Below are positions 52,446 through 61,831 of a stretch of DNA of 64,000 nt, piece by piece. Location: contig NZ_LMUY01000102.1 in assembly GCF_009765685.1 (NCBI RefSeq), positions 21,405 through 85,404 on the forward strand, given 5' to 3'. Each line of letters starts with the position of its first letter. The stretch's first letter is position 1. Source of the stretch: Acidisphaera sp. L21 (GTDB lineage: Bacteria; Pseudomonadota; Alphaproteobacteria; Acetobacterales; Acetobacteraceae). A program made the translations under genes and the position numbers. The notes below the pieces were generated by a model, which was not told where the DNA came from, did not search any database, and saw only the letters and a list, made by a program, of their open reading frames with translations.

Positions 52446-55400
52446 ATGAGACTGTATTCCCCGGCTTTCCGCGCGATCCTCCTTGCGTCCGCGACGGTCA
52501 TTCCGTTGGCGGCCAAGGCCCAGGCGCCCGCCTCCCCTGCAACGCAGGCGAGTACGGCAGATGCCATCCGGGTTCTGCTCGACCAGGCGAATTACTGGCG
52601 CAGCAAGGACCAGCCTCAGCGTGCAGACGAGGCGTTGGGGCGCGTCCTGTCCCTGGATCCGAACAACCCGGACGCGCTGGCCGCCCAGGCGCAATTCGCG
52701 GCCGAGCGTGGTAACCAGCAGGTTGCTCAAGCCGCGCTGGCCAAGCTGCGCGCCGTACGGCCGGATGATCCGCGGATCGACAGCATCCAGCAGGTGATGC
52801 GCGCCGGGCCGATGGACAGCGGCGCCTTGTCACAGGCCCGCCAGTTGGCGCAGGCCGGCAAGCCAGCCGACGCCGTGGCCGCCTATCGCCGCGCGTTCAA
52901 GGGCGATACGCCGCCGCCGAGCCTGGCTGCCGAGTATTACCAGACGCTCGCCTCGGTTGAGGGCAACTGGGATACCGCCCGCGAGGGGCTGGCCGCCCAG
53001 GTGCGTACGAACCCGCAGGATCTGCGCACGCAACTCGCCTTCGCCCAGGCGCTGACCTATCACGAGGGCACCCGCGCCGATGGTGTGGACCGTCTGGCGG
53101 CGCTGTCGCAACTGCCATCCATCCGGCAGCAGGTTCAGGGCTCGTGGCGGCAGGCGCTGCTGTGGTCCAGCGACGATGATCGCACCCAGGCGCAGCTCGA
53201 CGCGTATCTGAAGCAGTATCCGTCGGACGCCGATCTCGACGCCAAAAAGAGCGAACTGACCAAGACCATTCCAGATGTCGGGATGCGCTCGCGGCTGGCC
53301 GGCTATCAGGCGATGGAAGGCAAGCACACCGCTGAGGCGGAGAAGGACTTCCAGGCCGCACTGGCGTTCAATCCGAACGATGTCGATTCGCTAACGATGA
53401 TGGCGCTGATCCGCAGGCAGCAAGGTCGCGTGGCTGAGGGTAACCGTCTGATCGACAAGGCGATCTCGCTGGCGCCGGATCGCAAGGACGAACTGCTGAC
53501 AGCGGTTGGCGGCAATGCAGCCGCGACCGGTGGCGGCGGCGATAACGGCGAATCCGCCCGTGCGATCCGACGCGATTACGCCGAGGTCGGCTCGCTGACC
53601 AAGCGTGGCGAATACGCTGCGGCAGAGGCGAAGCTGCGCCGCTTGATGGGCAGCAAGCCGAATTACGGCAACTACCTGCAACTGGGCGACATCCAGGCCC
53701 GCGCCGGCAAGCTGTCCGAGGCGGAAGCGTCCTATCGTGCCGCGCTCCGCGGTGCCCCGCGCAACGTTGCCGCCATGACCGGCCTGGCCGGCGTGCTGGA
53801 GCGTGAAGGCAAATCGGATGAGGCAAGCAAGCTGCTAGCCCGCGCCGGTGTGCCCGCTGGTGGCGCCGGTGGCGGCACTGGCTCGCGCGCCACGGTCCTG
53901 GTGCAGCAGGCGCGCTCCACCAACGACCCGGCGCAGCGCATCCAGCTCTACCGCTCCGCCATCGCCGACGACCCCGCGAACCCCTGGACCCGGCTGGAAC
54001 TGGCGCGCGCCCTGCTGTCGCAGAACAATGCCGCCGACGCCCGGCAGGTGATGGCCCCGGTCACATCCTCGGCCAAGCCGACCACCGACCAGCTTCGTGC
54101 CGGCATCTATTACGCCGACAACGCCCAAGATTGGGGATTGGTCAACTCGCTGGTGGGCAAGCTGCCGCCCGCCGCCCGCACGCCGGACATGCGCACCATC
54201 GCCGTCCGTGCCGACGTCGCCAACGATGTGCGCGACGCCAAAGCGCAAGGCGGGGTCGACGGGATGGAGCGCCGGATGCTGGCGCTGGCCAGCAAGCCAG
54301 ACCCGACCGGCAACCGCGGCGTCGCCTTCGCGCAGGAGCTGATCAAGGCCGGCGACAAGCGTGCGGCGCGTGAAGTGATCCGCACCGCGTTGAACGCCAG
54401 CCGCCCGCCCGCCCCGGCGCAGCGCATCGCCTATGGCGGCATGCTGATCGCCGCCGGGTATCCGAAAGATGCACAGACCGTCACCACCGGGCTTCGGCAG
54501 GATGGTCTGAGCCCGGTCGATCGGACCAACCTGGCGGGCGTTCGCGACAACGCGGCCGTGTTCTCCTCCGACCAGCTCGCCGGCCGCGGCGCCACCGCCG
54601 ACGCCTATGACGAACTGGCGCCCCGCCTGGCCCGCGACCCGGAAAACCCGGACCTGAACATGGCGTTGGCCCGGCTATACGAAGCGCATCGCCAACCGGC
54701 CAAGGCCGTCGCGATCACCGACGAGCTGCTGAAGCGTAACCCGAGCAGCCTGGACGTCCGCGTCGCGGCGATCGGCGCCTGGCTTGCGAACGGCGATACA
54801 GGCCGCGCCGCCGAACTCTCCGCCAAGACGAAGGAGGAGTTCTCCGACTCGCCGCAGGCTTGGATGGCGGCGGCGCAAGTCGCCCGTATGCAGGGACATA
54901 GCGGAGAGGCGCTGTCCGCGCTTCGCACCGCGAAGGATTTGCGCGCCAAGCAGATCCAGACCACCAACAGCTCCGACGCATCCGACGTGATGCCGGAAAA
55001 CTGGCTGCCGCATCGTCAATATGCGGCAAACCTGGTGGACAACGTCGCCAACGACGCGTCACCCGCGCCCCAGCTGGTCATCGCCGATGCCGAGCCGGTG
55101 ACGCGTGAGTACGAACGGTACGCGCAATACCTGCCGCCAACCCCGCTCGACGAAACGCAGACGGTGAAGGTTCAGCACCCGGCAACCCTGGACGATGCGT
55201 CTCCGTTCGGCCGCACCGTGCGGCAGCCGACGACCACGCTGCCGCCGCCCGCCACCCCGATCACGGCCGCGCAGGACACGCCTTCGGACCTGGGTGCGAC
55301 CAGCTTCAGCAACCCGTTCCGCTCGTCCTCCGCCCCGACCCCGAACGAGCCGGCGTCGCCGTCCTCCGATGGCATTCTCAGCCTGCGGGGCAACGCCACG

Positions 55401-56561
55401 CCCCGCCAGCCGGTCGATCCGCTGACGGCCGACATCGACAAGAACATCGAGCAGGTATCCGAAGACGTCGCCCCCCGTGCGGAGGGTTCGCTGGTCTTCC
55501 GTGGCCGGTCCGGTAACGATGGCACCGGTCAACTCTTCTCGCTGGAGGCACCGTTGGAGGCGAGCTTCTCGCCGAACGGGTATGGCCGGTTGAAGGTGCA
55601 GGTCACGCCGACCGCTTTGTTCTCCGGCAAGATCTCCGCCGGCAACGAAGCGATATTCGGCAGCAACCCGCTGGCGCCGAACCAGACGTTCCGTAAAAGC
55701 AAGGACCAGACGGCGGTCGGCACTGGTCTGGACGTCGGCTACGCCTACGACTTCGTGTCGGCCGATATCGGCTCCTCCCCGCTCGGTTTCCGCGAAGAGC
55801 GGCTGATCGGCGGTGTGCAGTTCACGCCGCGGATCACCAACGACATCAGCCTGCGCATCACCGGTGAGCGCCGGTCTGTCACCGACAGCTTGCTGTCCTA
55901 CGCCGGCCAGCGAGACCCGCTCACTGGCAAGAACTGGGGCGGCGTGACGCGCAACCGCGGTTACGTGCAGGTGGAGGGCAATGCCGGCACGGTGAACTGG
56001 TATGCCGGTGCCGGTGGCGGCGTGCTGGTGGGTGAGGACGTGAAGTCCAACACCGAGGTCGAGGCCGGGGCAGGGTTCAGCCTACCGGTTTGGACCACGC
56101 CGACGCAGGAAGTCCGGGTTGGCACGAACCTGGTGTATTTCGGCTTCGACAAGAACCTCGGCAACTTCACGCTGGGCAATGGCGGCTACTTCAGCCCGCA
56201 GCAATTCTTCGCGGCCCTGTTCCCGGTCGACTACAAGGAACAGGTCACCCCGGATCTGAGCTACGGCGTTGGCGGATCGGTCGGCGTGCAGACCTTCCGT
56301 GCCAAGAGCCAGTTGGTGTTCCCCAACGACCCGCAGCGCCAGTCCGCGCTAGAGCAGTTGGCCAGCACCAACAGCGCCGTCGCCACCCGCTTCGGCGGGT
56401 TCAAGGACACCGGCGTGGCCGGCGGTGCCCATGCGAACGTCGACTACCGGTTGACCGACAACCTGCACATCGGTGCGAGGGCCGGGTTCGACCGGTCGGG
56501 CAACTTCACCGAGGGCACCGGCCTGGTTTATGCTCGCTACGTTTTCAACGACCCGTTGTAA
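52446..56561 (+). CDS. bcsC: Cellulose synthase subunit BcsC (TPR and outer-membrane pore)
   Basis: A 1371-residue exported protein. After a signal peptide (cleaved near AKA-QAP, residue 25) there are many TPR-type helical repeats up to about residue 830. A proline- and serine-rich linker follows, then the BCSC_C beta-barrel (about 1040-1371), with glycine- and aromatic-rich strands ending in VYARYVFNDPL. It guides the glucan chain through the periplasm and across the outer membrane. The start at 52446 is preferred for AGGAAA upstream and the signal peptide; an ORF start 34 codons earlier overlaps bcsAB. Confidence 0.95.
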   Translation: MRLYSPAFRAILLASATVIPLAAKAQAPASPATQASTADAIRVLLDQANYWRSKDQPQRADEALGRVLSLDPNNPDALAAQAQFAAERGNQQVAQAALAKLRAVRPDDPRIDSIQQVMRAGPMDSGALSQARQLAQAGKPADAVAAYRRAFKGDTPPPSLAAEYYQTLASVEGNWDTAREGLAAQVRTNPQDLRTQLAFAQALTYHEGTRADGVDRLAALSQLPSIRQQVQGSWRQALLWSSDDDRTQAQLDAYLKQYPSDADLDAKKSELTKTIPDVGMRSRLAGYQAMEGKHTAEAEKDFQAALAFNPNDVDSLTMMALIRRQQGRVAEGNRLIDKAISLAPDRKDELLTAVGGNAAATGGGGDNGESARAIRRDYAEVGSLTKRGEYAAAEAKLRRLMGSKPNYGNYLQLGDIQARAGKLSEAEASYRAALRGAPRNVAAMTGLAGVLEREGKSDEASKLLARAGVPAGGAGGGTGSRATVLVQQARSTNDPAQRIQLYRSAIADDPANPWTRLELARALLSQNNAADARQVMAPVTSSAKPTTDQLRAGIYYADNAQDWGLVNSLVGKLPPAARTPDMRTIAVRADVANDVRDAKAQGGVDGMERRMLALASKPDPTGNRGVAFAQELIKAGDKRAAREVIRTALNASRPPAPAQRIAYGGMLIAAGYPKDAQTVTTGLRQDGLSPVDRTNLAGVRDNAAVFSSDQLAGRGATADAYDELAPRLARDPENPDLNMALARLYEAHRQPAKAVAITDELLKRNPSSLDVRVAAIGAWLANGDTGRAAELSAKTKEEFSDSPQAWMAAAQVARMQGHSGEALSALRTAKDLRAKQIQTTNSSDASDVMPENWLPHRQYAANLVDNVANDASPAPQLVIADAEPVTREYERYAQYLPPTPLDETQTVKVQHPATLDDASPFGRTVRQPTTTLPPPATPITAAQDTPSDLGATSFSNPFRSSSAPTPNEPASPSSDGILSLRGNATPRQPVDPLTADIDKNIEQVSEDVAPRAEGSLVFRGRSGNDGTGQLFSLEAPLEASFSPNGYGRLKVQVTPTALFSGKISAGNEAIFGSNPLAPNQTFRKSKDQTAVGTGLDVGYAYDFVSADIGSSPLGFREERLIGGVQFTPRITNDISLRITGERRSVTDSLLSYAGQRDPLTGKNWGGVTRNRGYVQVEGNAGTVNWYAGAGGGVLVGEDVKSNTEVEAGAGFSLPVWTTPTQEVRVGTNLVYFGFDKNLGNFTLGNGGYFSPQQFFAALFPVDYKEQVTPDLSYGVGGSVGVQTFRAKSQLVFPNDPQRQSALEQLASTNSAVATRFGGFKDTGVAGGAHANVDYRLTDNLHIGARAGFDRSGNFTEGTGLVYARYVFNDPL

Positions 56562-56574
56562 GAAGGCGGCCAGA

Positions 56575-57036
56575 ATGGACGAGTCCGAGGCCCCGCTGGG
56601 AACGCAGCAACCGGTGGTGCAATGGCGGTTGTTCCTCCGCGCCCTGGCGGAGGAAGTTGATACGCTGGCCGGCACCGGCGACCGCGACGATATGCTGCGC
56701 GGCGTCGGTCGCCGCATGTCGCGCATGATGCCGCTGCCCGCCGTTAATTCGCTGGCGTCGTTGCAGATGGAAATGAATGACGCGCTGCAGATGGTCGGCT
56801 GGGGTGAGGTGGAGCTGCACCTGTCCGAGCCGGATCGCGTGTTGCGGATCGTGCATAACAATTTCCCCCGCATCGGCTCGCTCGGCACACCGGCTGGTCA
56901 GTGGCTCAGCGCCCTGCTGGAGGGGCTGTATGACGGGTGGTTCGCCCAGCAGCCGGGGAACAAGCCGTCGCTCTCGACCCGCCGGATGGACGAAAGCGAA
57001 GCCGCTACCGTCGTGATGAGCTACGCTCGCCGTTAG
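56575..57036 (+). CDS. bcsD: Cellulose synthase subunit D
   Basis: A 153-residue protein matching AcsD/BcsD of Komagataeibacter (about 156 residues). It has WRLFLRALAEEVD near the start, GVGRRMSRMMPLP, the paired LQMEMNDALQMVGWGEVEL, NNFPRIGSLG and a closing region with LLEGLYDGWFAQQPG. BcsD forms cylinder-like octamers in the periplasm that guide several glucan chains and raise crystallinity. It is 13 bases after bcsC. Its presence, with the Ccp-like gene, places this locus in the group making crystalline ribbons. Confidence 0.93.
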   Translation: MDESEAPLGTQQPVVQWRLFLRALAEEVDTLAGTGDRDDMLRGVGRRMSRMMPLPAVNSLASLQMEMNDALQMVGWGEVELHLSEPDRVLRIVHNNFPRIGSLGTPAGQWLSALLEGLYDGWFAQQPGNKPSLSTRRMDESEAATVVMSYARR

Positions 57037-57108
57037 CAAGTCTTGACGTTCGCAACCGGTTAGTAGACGTGCTCTATCGTAGGGCGTAAACTTCGACGGA
57101 CCGGATGA

Positions 57109-58128
57109 ATGACCGCTGACGCACCAATTGTCACGTTTAGTGGGCCTTCCCGCCTCGGCCGCCGTGCAGTCCTGGCAGGTGCTGCCGCCGGGGCGCTTCC
57201 CCTAGGGCAGGCCGCGCGGGCGGCGATGGTCAATATGTGCGTCATCGGTTCGGATGGCTGGCTATTCCCGGCCTTCGATGAGGTTCGCCGCAGCAACCTG
57301 AACCTGGTGCGAAGCACGGCCCAGATGGTGAACGAGGGCGTGGCCGCGCTGAAGGCCGCCAAGGTCGAAGTGGTGATCTCCTACACCCCGGCGAAATCCC
57401 GCATCTATCGCGAATTCCTGCCGGCGGACTTCAAATGGTCCCCCGATGCGGAGAAGCGTTACGACACGGCGTTGGCGGAATTGCGCAAGCCCGGCACGCT
57501 GGTGCCCGACCAGGCGACGATCCTGGAGGCTGCCCGCAAGAAAACGACGGACCTGCTGTTCTTCAAGGCCGATACGCATTGGACGGCGCCGGGTGCGGAG
57601 CTATCCGCCATCCTGGTAGGCGACGCCATCAAGGAAAAGCTGCATCTGCCACCCTCCGCCAAGCCCGGCATGAAGCTTGCGGCGCCGACTCCGGTCACGC
57701 AGGAGCGTAACGACCTCGCGGCGTTGTTGCCCGTCGCCGACCAGGCGAAATATCCGTATCAAACCTACATGGTCCGCAAGCCGGTGGAGGCCGCGGGCGG
57801 CGGCGGGCTGCTGGATGACGACACGGCCGACGTCGTCGTCATCGGCAACAGCTTCATGCAGCCGATCTACGCCTTCGCCAACGTCGTATCGGAGCGACTG
57901 AGCCGCCCGGTGGCGCTGCTATGGAAGGTCCATCAGTTTAGCCCGTGGTACAACATGCTGAACTTCGTCCACAGCGACGGGTTCAAAAAGGCACCGCCTA
58001 AGCTCATCATCTGGAACTTCGCCGAGGTGGATATGGAGACCCCGGCGAGCAACCCAGGCGCCTGGGGCCAGACGGCGATGTCGCCCACCGCCTTCATCAC
58101 GGACCTGAAAAAGGCGCTCGGGGTTTGA
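57109..58128 (+). CDS. AlgJ/AlgX/WssI-like SGNH-type acetyltransferase
   Basis: A 339-residue exported protein with a Tat-like N-terminus (RLGRRAVLAGAAAGALPLG). The fold is that of the AlgJ/AlgX SGNH-like O-acetyltransferases: IGSDGWLFPA at the mature start, KADTHWTAPGAE with the DxH pair (Asp155, His157), and VVVIGNSFMQP with the likely nucleophile Ser near 248. In alginate and Pseudomonas cellulose acetylation, such proteins transfer acetyl groups to the exported polymer in the periplasm. The gene follows bcsD by 72 bases in the same direction, so it probably acts on cellulose. The membrane acyl donor protein (AlgI/WssH type) is not seen in the window. Confidence 0.82.
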   Translation: MTADAPIVTFSGPSRLGRRAVLAGAAAGALPLGQAARAAMVNMCVIGSDGWLFPAFDEVRRSNLNLVRSTAQMVNEGVAALKAAKVEVVISYTPAKSRIYREFLPADFKWSPDAEKRYDTALAELRKPGTLVPDQATILEAARKKTTDLLFFKADTHWTAPGAELSAILVGDAIKEKLHLPPSAKPGMKLAAPTPVTQERNDLAALLPVADQAKYPYQTYMVRKPVEAAGGGGLLDDDTADVVVIGNSFMQPIYAFANVVSERLSRPVALLWKVHQFSPWYNMLNFVHSDGFKKAPPKLIIWNFAEVDMETPASNPGAWGQTAMSPTAFITDLKKALGV

Positions 58129-58814
58129 GGCCAAGCCTGCAGCGCGCTCTGCCCGCGCTGTCGCCGCTGTTCGTTCTAGTCGCTGGCCCGGCCTTGGGGC
58201 AGGAGGCACTGTACGGCGCCCAGCCCCCGCCCGGTTCGGCTTTCGTCCGGTTCGTCAACACCACGGGCGCCCCGGTGGAAGTGCGCCCGGCCTTCCTGGC
58301 CAGCAGCAGCCTGGGCGTTGCCGGGCCCAGCCGCGTCAGCGCCTACGCGGTGGTGGAGAAGGTCGCTGGCCGCACCCTGCCGCTGGAGGTGCGGGAATCC
58401 GGACAGTCGGCGACGGCCGCGCTGGCGGTGGCGCCCGACAGCTTCAACACCGTGCTGGTGGAGGAGTCGGCCGGCAAATTATCGACCGTGTTGGTCAAGG
58501 ATGGGGCGGAGTTCAACCAGGCCCGCGCCCGTCTGTCCTTCTACAACGCCACGCCTGGCTGCGCCGCGGCCGCCCTCGCGCTGGCGCCAGCCGGCACCGC
58601 CGTGTTCGCCGATGTTGCGGCAGGCGCGGTGAAGACCCGCAGCGTCAACCCGGTGAAGGCGATGGTTCGCGCGACCTGCACCGGGTCGGCCGCCGAAGAC
58701 GTGATGCTGGACAATATGGAAGCCGGTGGCAGCTACAGCGTGTGGCTGATGGCGCCGGGCGGGAAGGCCACCACCTTCATCACCCGGGACACTACCCTGC
58801 CGTATAAGCCGTAG
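58125..58814 (+). CDS. AlgF/WssG-like periplasmic protein
   Basis: A 229-residue exported protein with a signal peptide cleaved near ALG (residue 25). The mature start EALYGAQPPPGSAFVRFVN is close to AlgF, an auxiliary of alginate O-acetylation. The rest is beta-rich with a pair of cysteines (Cys near 147 and 187). The start codon is TTG overlapping the stop of the AlgJ-like gene (TTGA), so the two are translationally coupled. AlgF and its cellulose homologue WssG interact with AlgJ-type enzymes. It ends the cellulose locus; the next gene is on the other strand. Confidence 0.82.
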   Translation: MRPSLQRALPALSPLFVLVAGPALGQEALYGAQPPPGSAFVRFVNTTGAPVEVRPAFLASSSLGVAGPSRVSAYAVVEKVAGRTLPLEVRESGQSATAALAVAPDSFNTVLVEESAGKLSTVLVKDGAEFNQARARLSFYNATPGCAAAALALAPAGTAVFADVAAGAVKTRSVNPVKAMVRATCTGSAAEDVMLDNMEAGGSYSVWLMAPGGKATTFITRDTTLPYKP

Positions 58815-58815
58815 G

Positions 58816-59697
58816 CTACCGCGTCGGCGTGGGCGGCGTGGTGCCGTAGTCGTAGAAACCACGTCCCGCCTTACGCCCGACCCACCCGGCCTCGACATAC
58901 TTCACCAGCAGCGGGCAGGGGCGGTATTTACTGTCCGACAGCCCCTCGTATAGCACCTGCATGATGGACAGGCAGGTATCCAACCCGATGAAATCGCCCA
59001 GTTCCAGCGGCCCCATTGGGTGATTGGCGCCCAGCTTCATCGCCGCATCGATGCTGGTGATGGTGCCAACGCCCTCATACAGCGCGTAGACCGCCTCGTT
59101 GATCATCGGCACCAGGATCCGGTTGACGATGAAGGCAGGGAAATCCTCCGCCGCGGCCGTCACCTTGTTCAGCCGGGTCGCCAGCGCCTCGATGGTCTGG
59201 AACGTCGCCTCGTCCGTGGCGATGCCGCGAATCACCTCCACCAGCTTCATCACCGGCACCGGGTTCATGAAATGCATGCCGATGAATTTGCCGGGGCGAT
59301 CCGTCGCCGCCCCCAGCCGGGTAATCGAGATGGACGAGGTATTGGTCGCGACGATGCAGTCGGCGTTCAGATGCGGAACCAGCGTGCGCAGGATCGCCTT
59401 TTTGACGTCTTCCTTCTCGGTCGCCGCTTCGATCACCAGGTCGCACTCGCCGAATTTGGCGTAATCGGTGCTGGTGGTGATGCGGCCCAGCGCCTCCAAC
59501 TTGGCCTCGGCCGTGATGGTGCCCTTCCCGACCTGGCGATCCATGTTCTTCGCCATGACGCCCAGCGCCTTGTCCAGCGCGTCCTGTTTGGCGTCCAGCA
59601 GGATGACGGGCAGGCCGGCAAGCGCGCAGATATGGCCGATGCCATTGCCCATCTGCCCCGCGCCAATGATCCCGACGCGGGTAACAGCGGCGACCAT
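58816..59697 (-). CDS. 3-hydroxybutyryl-CoA dehydrogenase
   Basis: A 293-residue NAD-dependent dehydrogenase of the HbdA/PaaH family. The Rossmann motif GIIGAGQMGNGIGHICALAG is at the start; the catalytic region has TNTSSISITRLG, the His in IGMHFMNPVPVMKLVEVI, and FPAFIVNRIL with NEAVYALYEG. It oxidises 3-hydroxybutyryl-CoA to acetoacetyl-CoA or the reverse. It overlaps etfA by one base (TGATG) and forms an operon with etfB and etfA. Confidence 0.95.
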   Translation of the reverse strand: MVAAVTRVGIIGAGQMGNGIGHICALAGLPVILLDAKQDALDKALGVMAKNMDRQVGKGTITAEAKLEALGRITTSTDYAKFGECDLVIEAATEKEDVKKAILRTLVPHLNADCIVATNTSSISITRLGAATDRPGKFIGMHFMNPVPVMKLVEVIRGIATDEATFQTIEALATRLNKVTAAAEDFPAFIVNRILVPMINEAVYALYEGVGTITSIDAAMKLGANHPMGPLELGDFIGLDTCLSIMQVLYEGLSDSKYRPCPLLVKYVEAGWVGRKAGRGFYDYGTTPPTPTR

Positions 59698-60632
59698 CAG
59701 GCCTTCTCCAACTCCGCCTTCAATTCGGGTAGGGCAGTGAACAGGTCTTGCACCAGGCCGTAATCGGCGACCTGGAAGATCGGCGCGTCCTCATCCTTGT
59801 TGATGGCGACGATGACCTTGCTGTCCTTCATGCCGGCCAGATGCTGGATCGCGCCGGAGATACCGATGGCGACATACAGGTCCGGCGCCACGATCTTGCC
59901 GGTCTGTCCCACCTGGTAGTCGTTCGGCACGAACCCGGCGTCCACGGCCGCGCGCGATGCACCCACGGCGGCGCCCAGCTTGTCGGCAATCGGGTCGATC
60001 AGCTTGAAATTGTCGCCATTCTGCATGCCACGCCCGCCGGACACGACGATACGCGCCGCCGTCAGTTCCGGCCGCTCGGACTTCGACAACTCGGCGGACA
60101 CGAATTTGGACATCGTGCTTGCAGCCGTCGCTGCCACGTCCTCGATCACGGCGGAGCCGCCAGTCGCTTCCACCGGGTCGAACGAGGCAGCACGCACCGT
60201 GATGACCTTCTTCGCGTCCGATGACTTCACCGTCGCCATCGCATTGCCCGCGTAGATCGGCCGGATAAAAGTGTCGGCGTCGATCACCTCGGCAATGTCG
60301 CTGATCGGCTGCACGTCCAGCAGGGCGGCCACACGCGGCATCACGTTCTTGCCGGTCGCAGTCGATGCAGCCAGCAGGTGGTCGTGATGCCCGGCCATGG
60401 ACACCAACAGATCGGCCAGCGGCTCGGCGAGCGAGTGGTCGTACACCGGGCTATCCGCCTTGTGCACCTTGGTCACCCCAGCCAATTGCGACGCGGCCGT
60501 CGCAGCGGCATCGATGCCGTGCCCGGCGACCAGCACATGCACCTCACCCAACTTCAGGGCGGCGGCCACGGCGCTACGCGAAGGCTGCTTGATCTCCGAC
60601 CCTTCGAAGTCCAGCAGAACGAGAGAGGTCAT
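59697..60632 (-). CDS. etfA: Electron transfer flavoprotein, alpha subunit
   Basis: A 311-residue ETF alpha subunit. The C-terminal FAD-binding part has [55 protein letters not shown] in sequence, and [21 protein letters not shown]. With EtfB it carries electrons from acyl-CoA dehydrogenases to ETF-ubiquinone oxidoreductase. It is directly adjacent to etfB upstream and overlaps the dehydrogenase gene downstream. Confidence 0.97.
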   Translation of the reverse strand: MTSLVLLDFEGSEIKQPSRSAVAAALKLGEVHVLVAGHGIDAAATAASQLAGVTKVHKADSPVYDHSLAEPLADLLVSMAGHHDHLLAASTATGKNVMPRVAALLDVQPISDIAEVIDADTFIRPIYAGNAMATVKSSDAKKVITVRAASFDPVEATGGSAVIEDVAATAASTMSKFVSAELSKSERPELTAARIVVSGGRGMQNGDNFKLIDPIADKLGAAVGASRAAVDAGFVPNDYQVGQTGKIVAPDLYVAIGISGAIQHLAGMKDSKVIVAINKDEDAPIFQVADYGLVQDLFTALPELKAELEKA

Positions 60633-61382
60633 CTAAATCACCTTCGCTTCGGTGCGGAGTTTGGAAACCAACTCGGCGACGGAGCCGACCTTCTTGCCAG
60701 CCTGGCGCTTCGGCGGCTCGGCCACGCTCACCAAAGTCAGCCGCGGCGTCGGGTCCACGCCCAGATCCTCCGGCTTCATCGTCTCGATCGGCTTCTTGCG
60801 CGCCTTCATGATGTTCGGCAGCGACGCATAGCGCGGCTCGTTCAGCCGCAGATCGGAGGTGACGATCGCTGGCAGTGTCAGCGCCAGTGTCTCCAACCCG
60901 CCATCGATCTCCCGCGTAACGGAAATGCCGTCGCCCGAGATCTCGATTTTTGAGGCGAAAGTGCCCTGCGGCCAGCCCAGCAGGGCGGCCAGCATCTGCC
61001 CGGTGGCGTTCATGTCGTCATCGATGGCCTGCTTGCCCAGGATCACCAATTGCGGCTGTTCCTTGTCGACCAGCGCCTTCATCAGCTTGGCGACAGCCAG
61101 CGGCTGCAATTCCACCGCCGATTCGACGAGAATGCCGCGATCAGCACCCATCGCCAAGGCGGTGCGGATGGTTTCGGCGCAGGCGGCCACACCCATGGAC
61201 ACCGCGATCACCTCGGTCGCGACGCCCTTCTCCTTGAGGCGCACGGCTTCTTCGATGGAGATCTCATCGAACGGGTTCATCGACATTTTCACGCCCGAGG
61301 TCTCGACCCCCGTCCCGTCCGCTTTGACGCGAACCTTGACGTTGTAGTCGACCACTCGCTTCACTGGGACGAGGATTTTCAT
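60633..61382 (-). CDS. etfB: Electron transfer flavoprotein, beta subunit
   Basis: A 249-residue ETF beta subunit. It starts [20 protein letters not shown] and has [17 protein letters not shown], the AMP-binding [12 protein letters not shown], and [30 protein letters not shown], all typical. It heads the etfB-etfA-hbd operon. About 160 bases separate it from the upstream twin-TM gene; that gap is open in one frame but shows no convincing gene. Confidence 0.97.
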   Translation of the reverse strand: MKILVPVKRVVDYNVKVRVKADGTGVETSGVKMSMNPFDEISIEEAVRLKEKGVATEVIAVSMGVAACAETIRTALAMGADRGILVESAVELQPLAVAKLMKALVDKEQPQLVILGKQAIDDDMNATGQMLAALLGWPQGTFASKIEISGDGISVTREIDGGLETLALTLPAIVTSDLRLNEPRYASLPNIMKARKKPIETMKPEDLGVDPTPRLTLVSVAEPPKRQAGKKVGSVAELVSKLRTEAKVI

Positions 61383-61545
61383 AGACGCGCCATCGTTTCC
61401 TGGATCGGGGGGATGCTGGTGTGACGCGAGGCCAGGCGGTTGGGCAGGGCCCAGGCCGGGTCACCAGCGATTGATGCGGGAGACCTTAGAAGGCGCCAAT
61501 GCGCAGTGTCAAACCGTTGGCTGCTCACAAATTGGGCGGCTGCCC

Positions 61546-61740
61546 TCATGATTTCAGCAGGTGAAGCAGCAGCATGAACAGCAGCAGCGTGCCGGCCTGC
61601 AACAACACGCGCCACCGCATCAGCCGGTTGGACCGCGCCGGGTCGCCGCCGCCGCGCGCCAGGCCCAATAGCCCGGCGAACAGCACGCCCAGCGTGGCAA
61701 GCATCAGGCCGATGACGAGCACGGTCAGAACGATCTTCAT
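61546..61740 (-). CDS. Small twin-transmembrane protein
   Basis: A 64-residue protein with two TM helices: KIVLTVLVIGLMLATLGVLF at the start and LLQAGTLLLFMLLLHLL near the end. They are joined by a short basic loop, ARGGGDPARSNRLMRWR. This is the twin-TM (HIG1-like) protein often found beside etfB in alphaproteobacteria; its role there is not established. Length, loop and position agree with that family. It is divergent from the MscS gene by 91 bases. Confidence 0.8.
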   Translation of the reverse strand: MKIVLTVLVIGLMLATLGVLFAGLLGLARGGGDPARSNRLMRWRVLLQAGTLLLFMLLLHLLKS

Positions 61741-61831
61741 GGATTATGACATAGGGCCGCTCGCTCGTTTGTGCACCCCGTTCGGTGTCACGCGGTTGAC
61801 ATGGGCGTCCCTTGTATGGGGGAAGGCGACC

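Noticed and set aside
61379..61545. Minus-strand frame ending in ATGA overlap with etfB, suggesting a gene upstream of etfB
   Set aside because: The overlap is attractive, but the frame is low complexity, conflicts with the twin-TM gene and shows no family motif.
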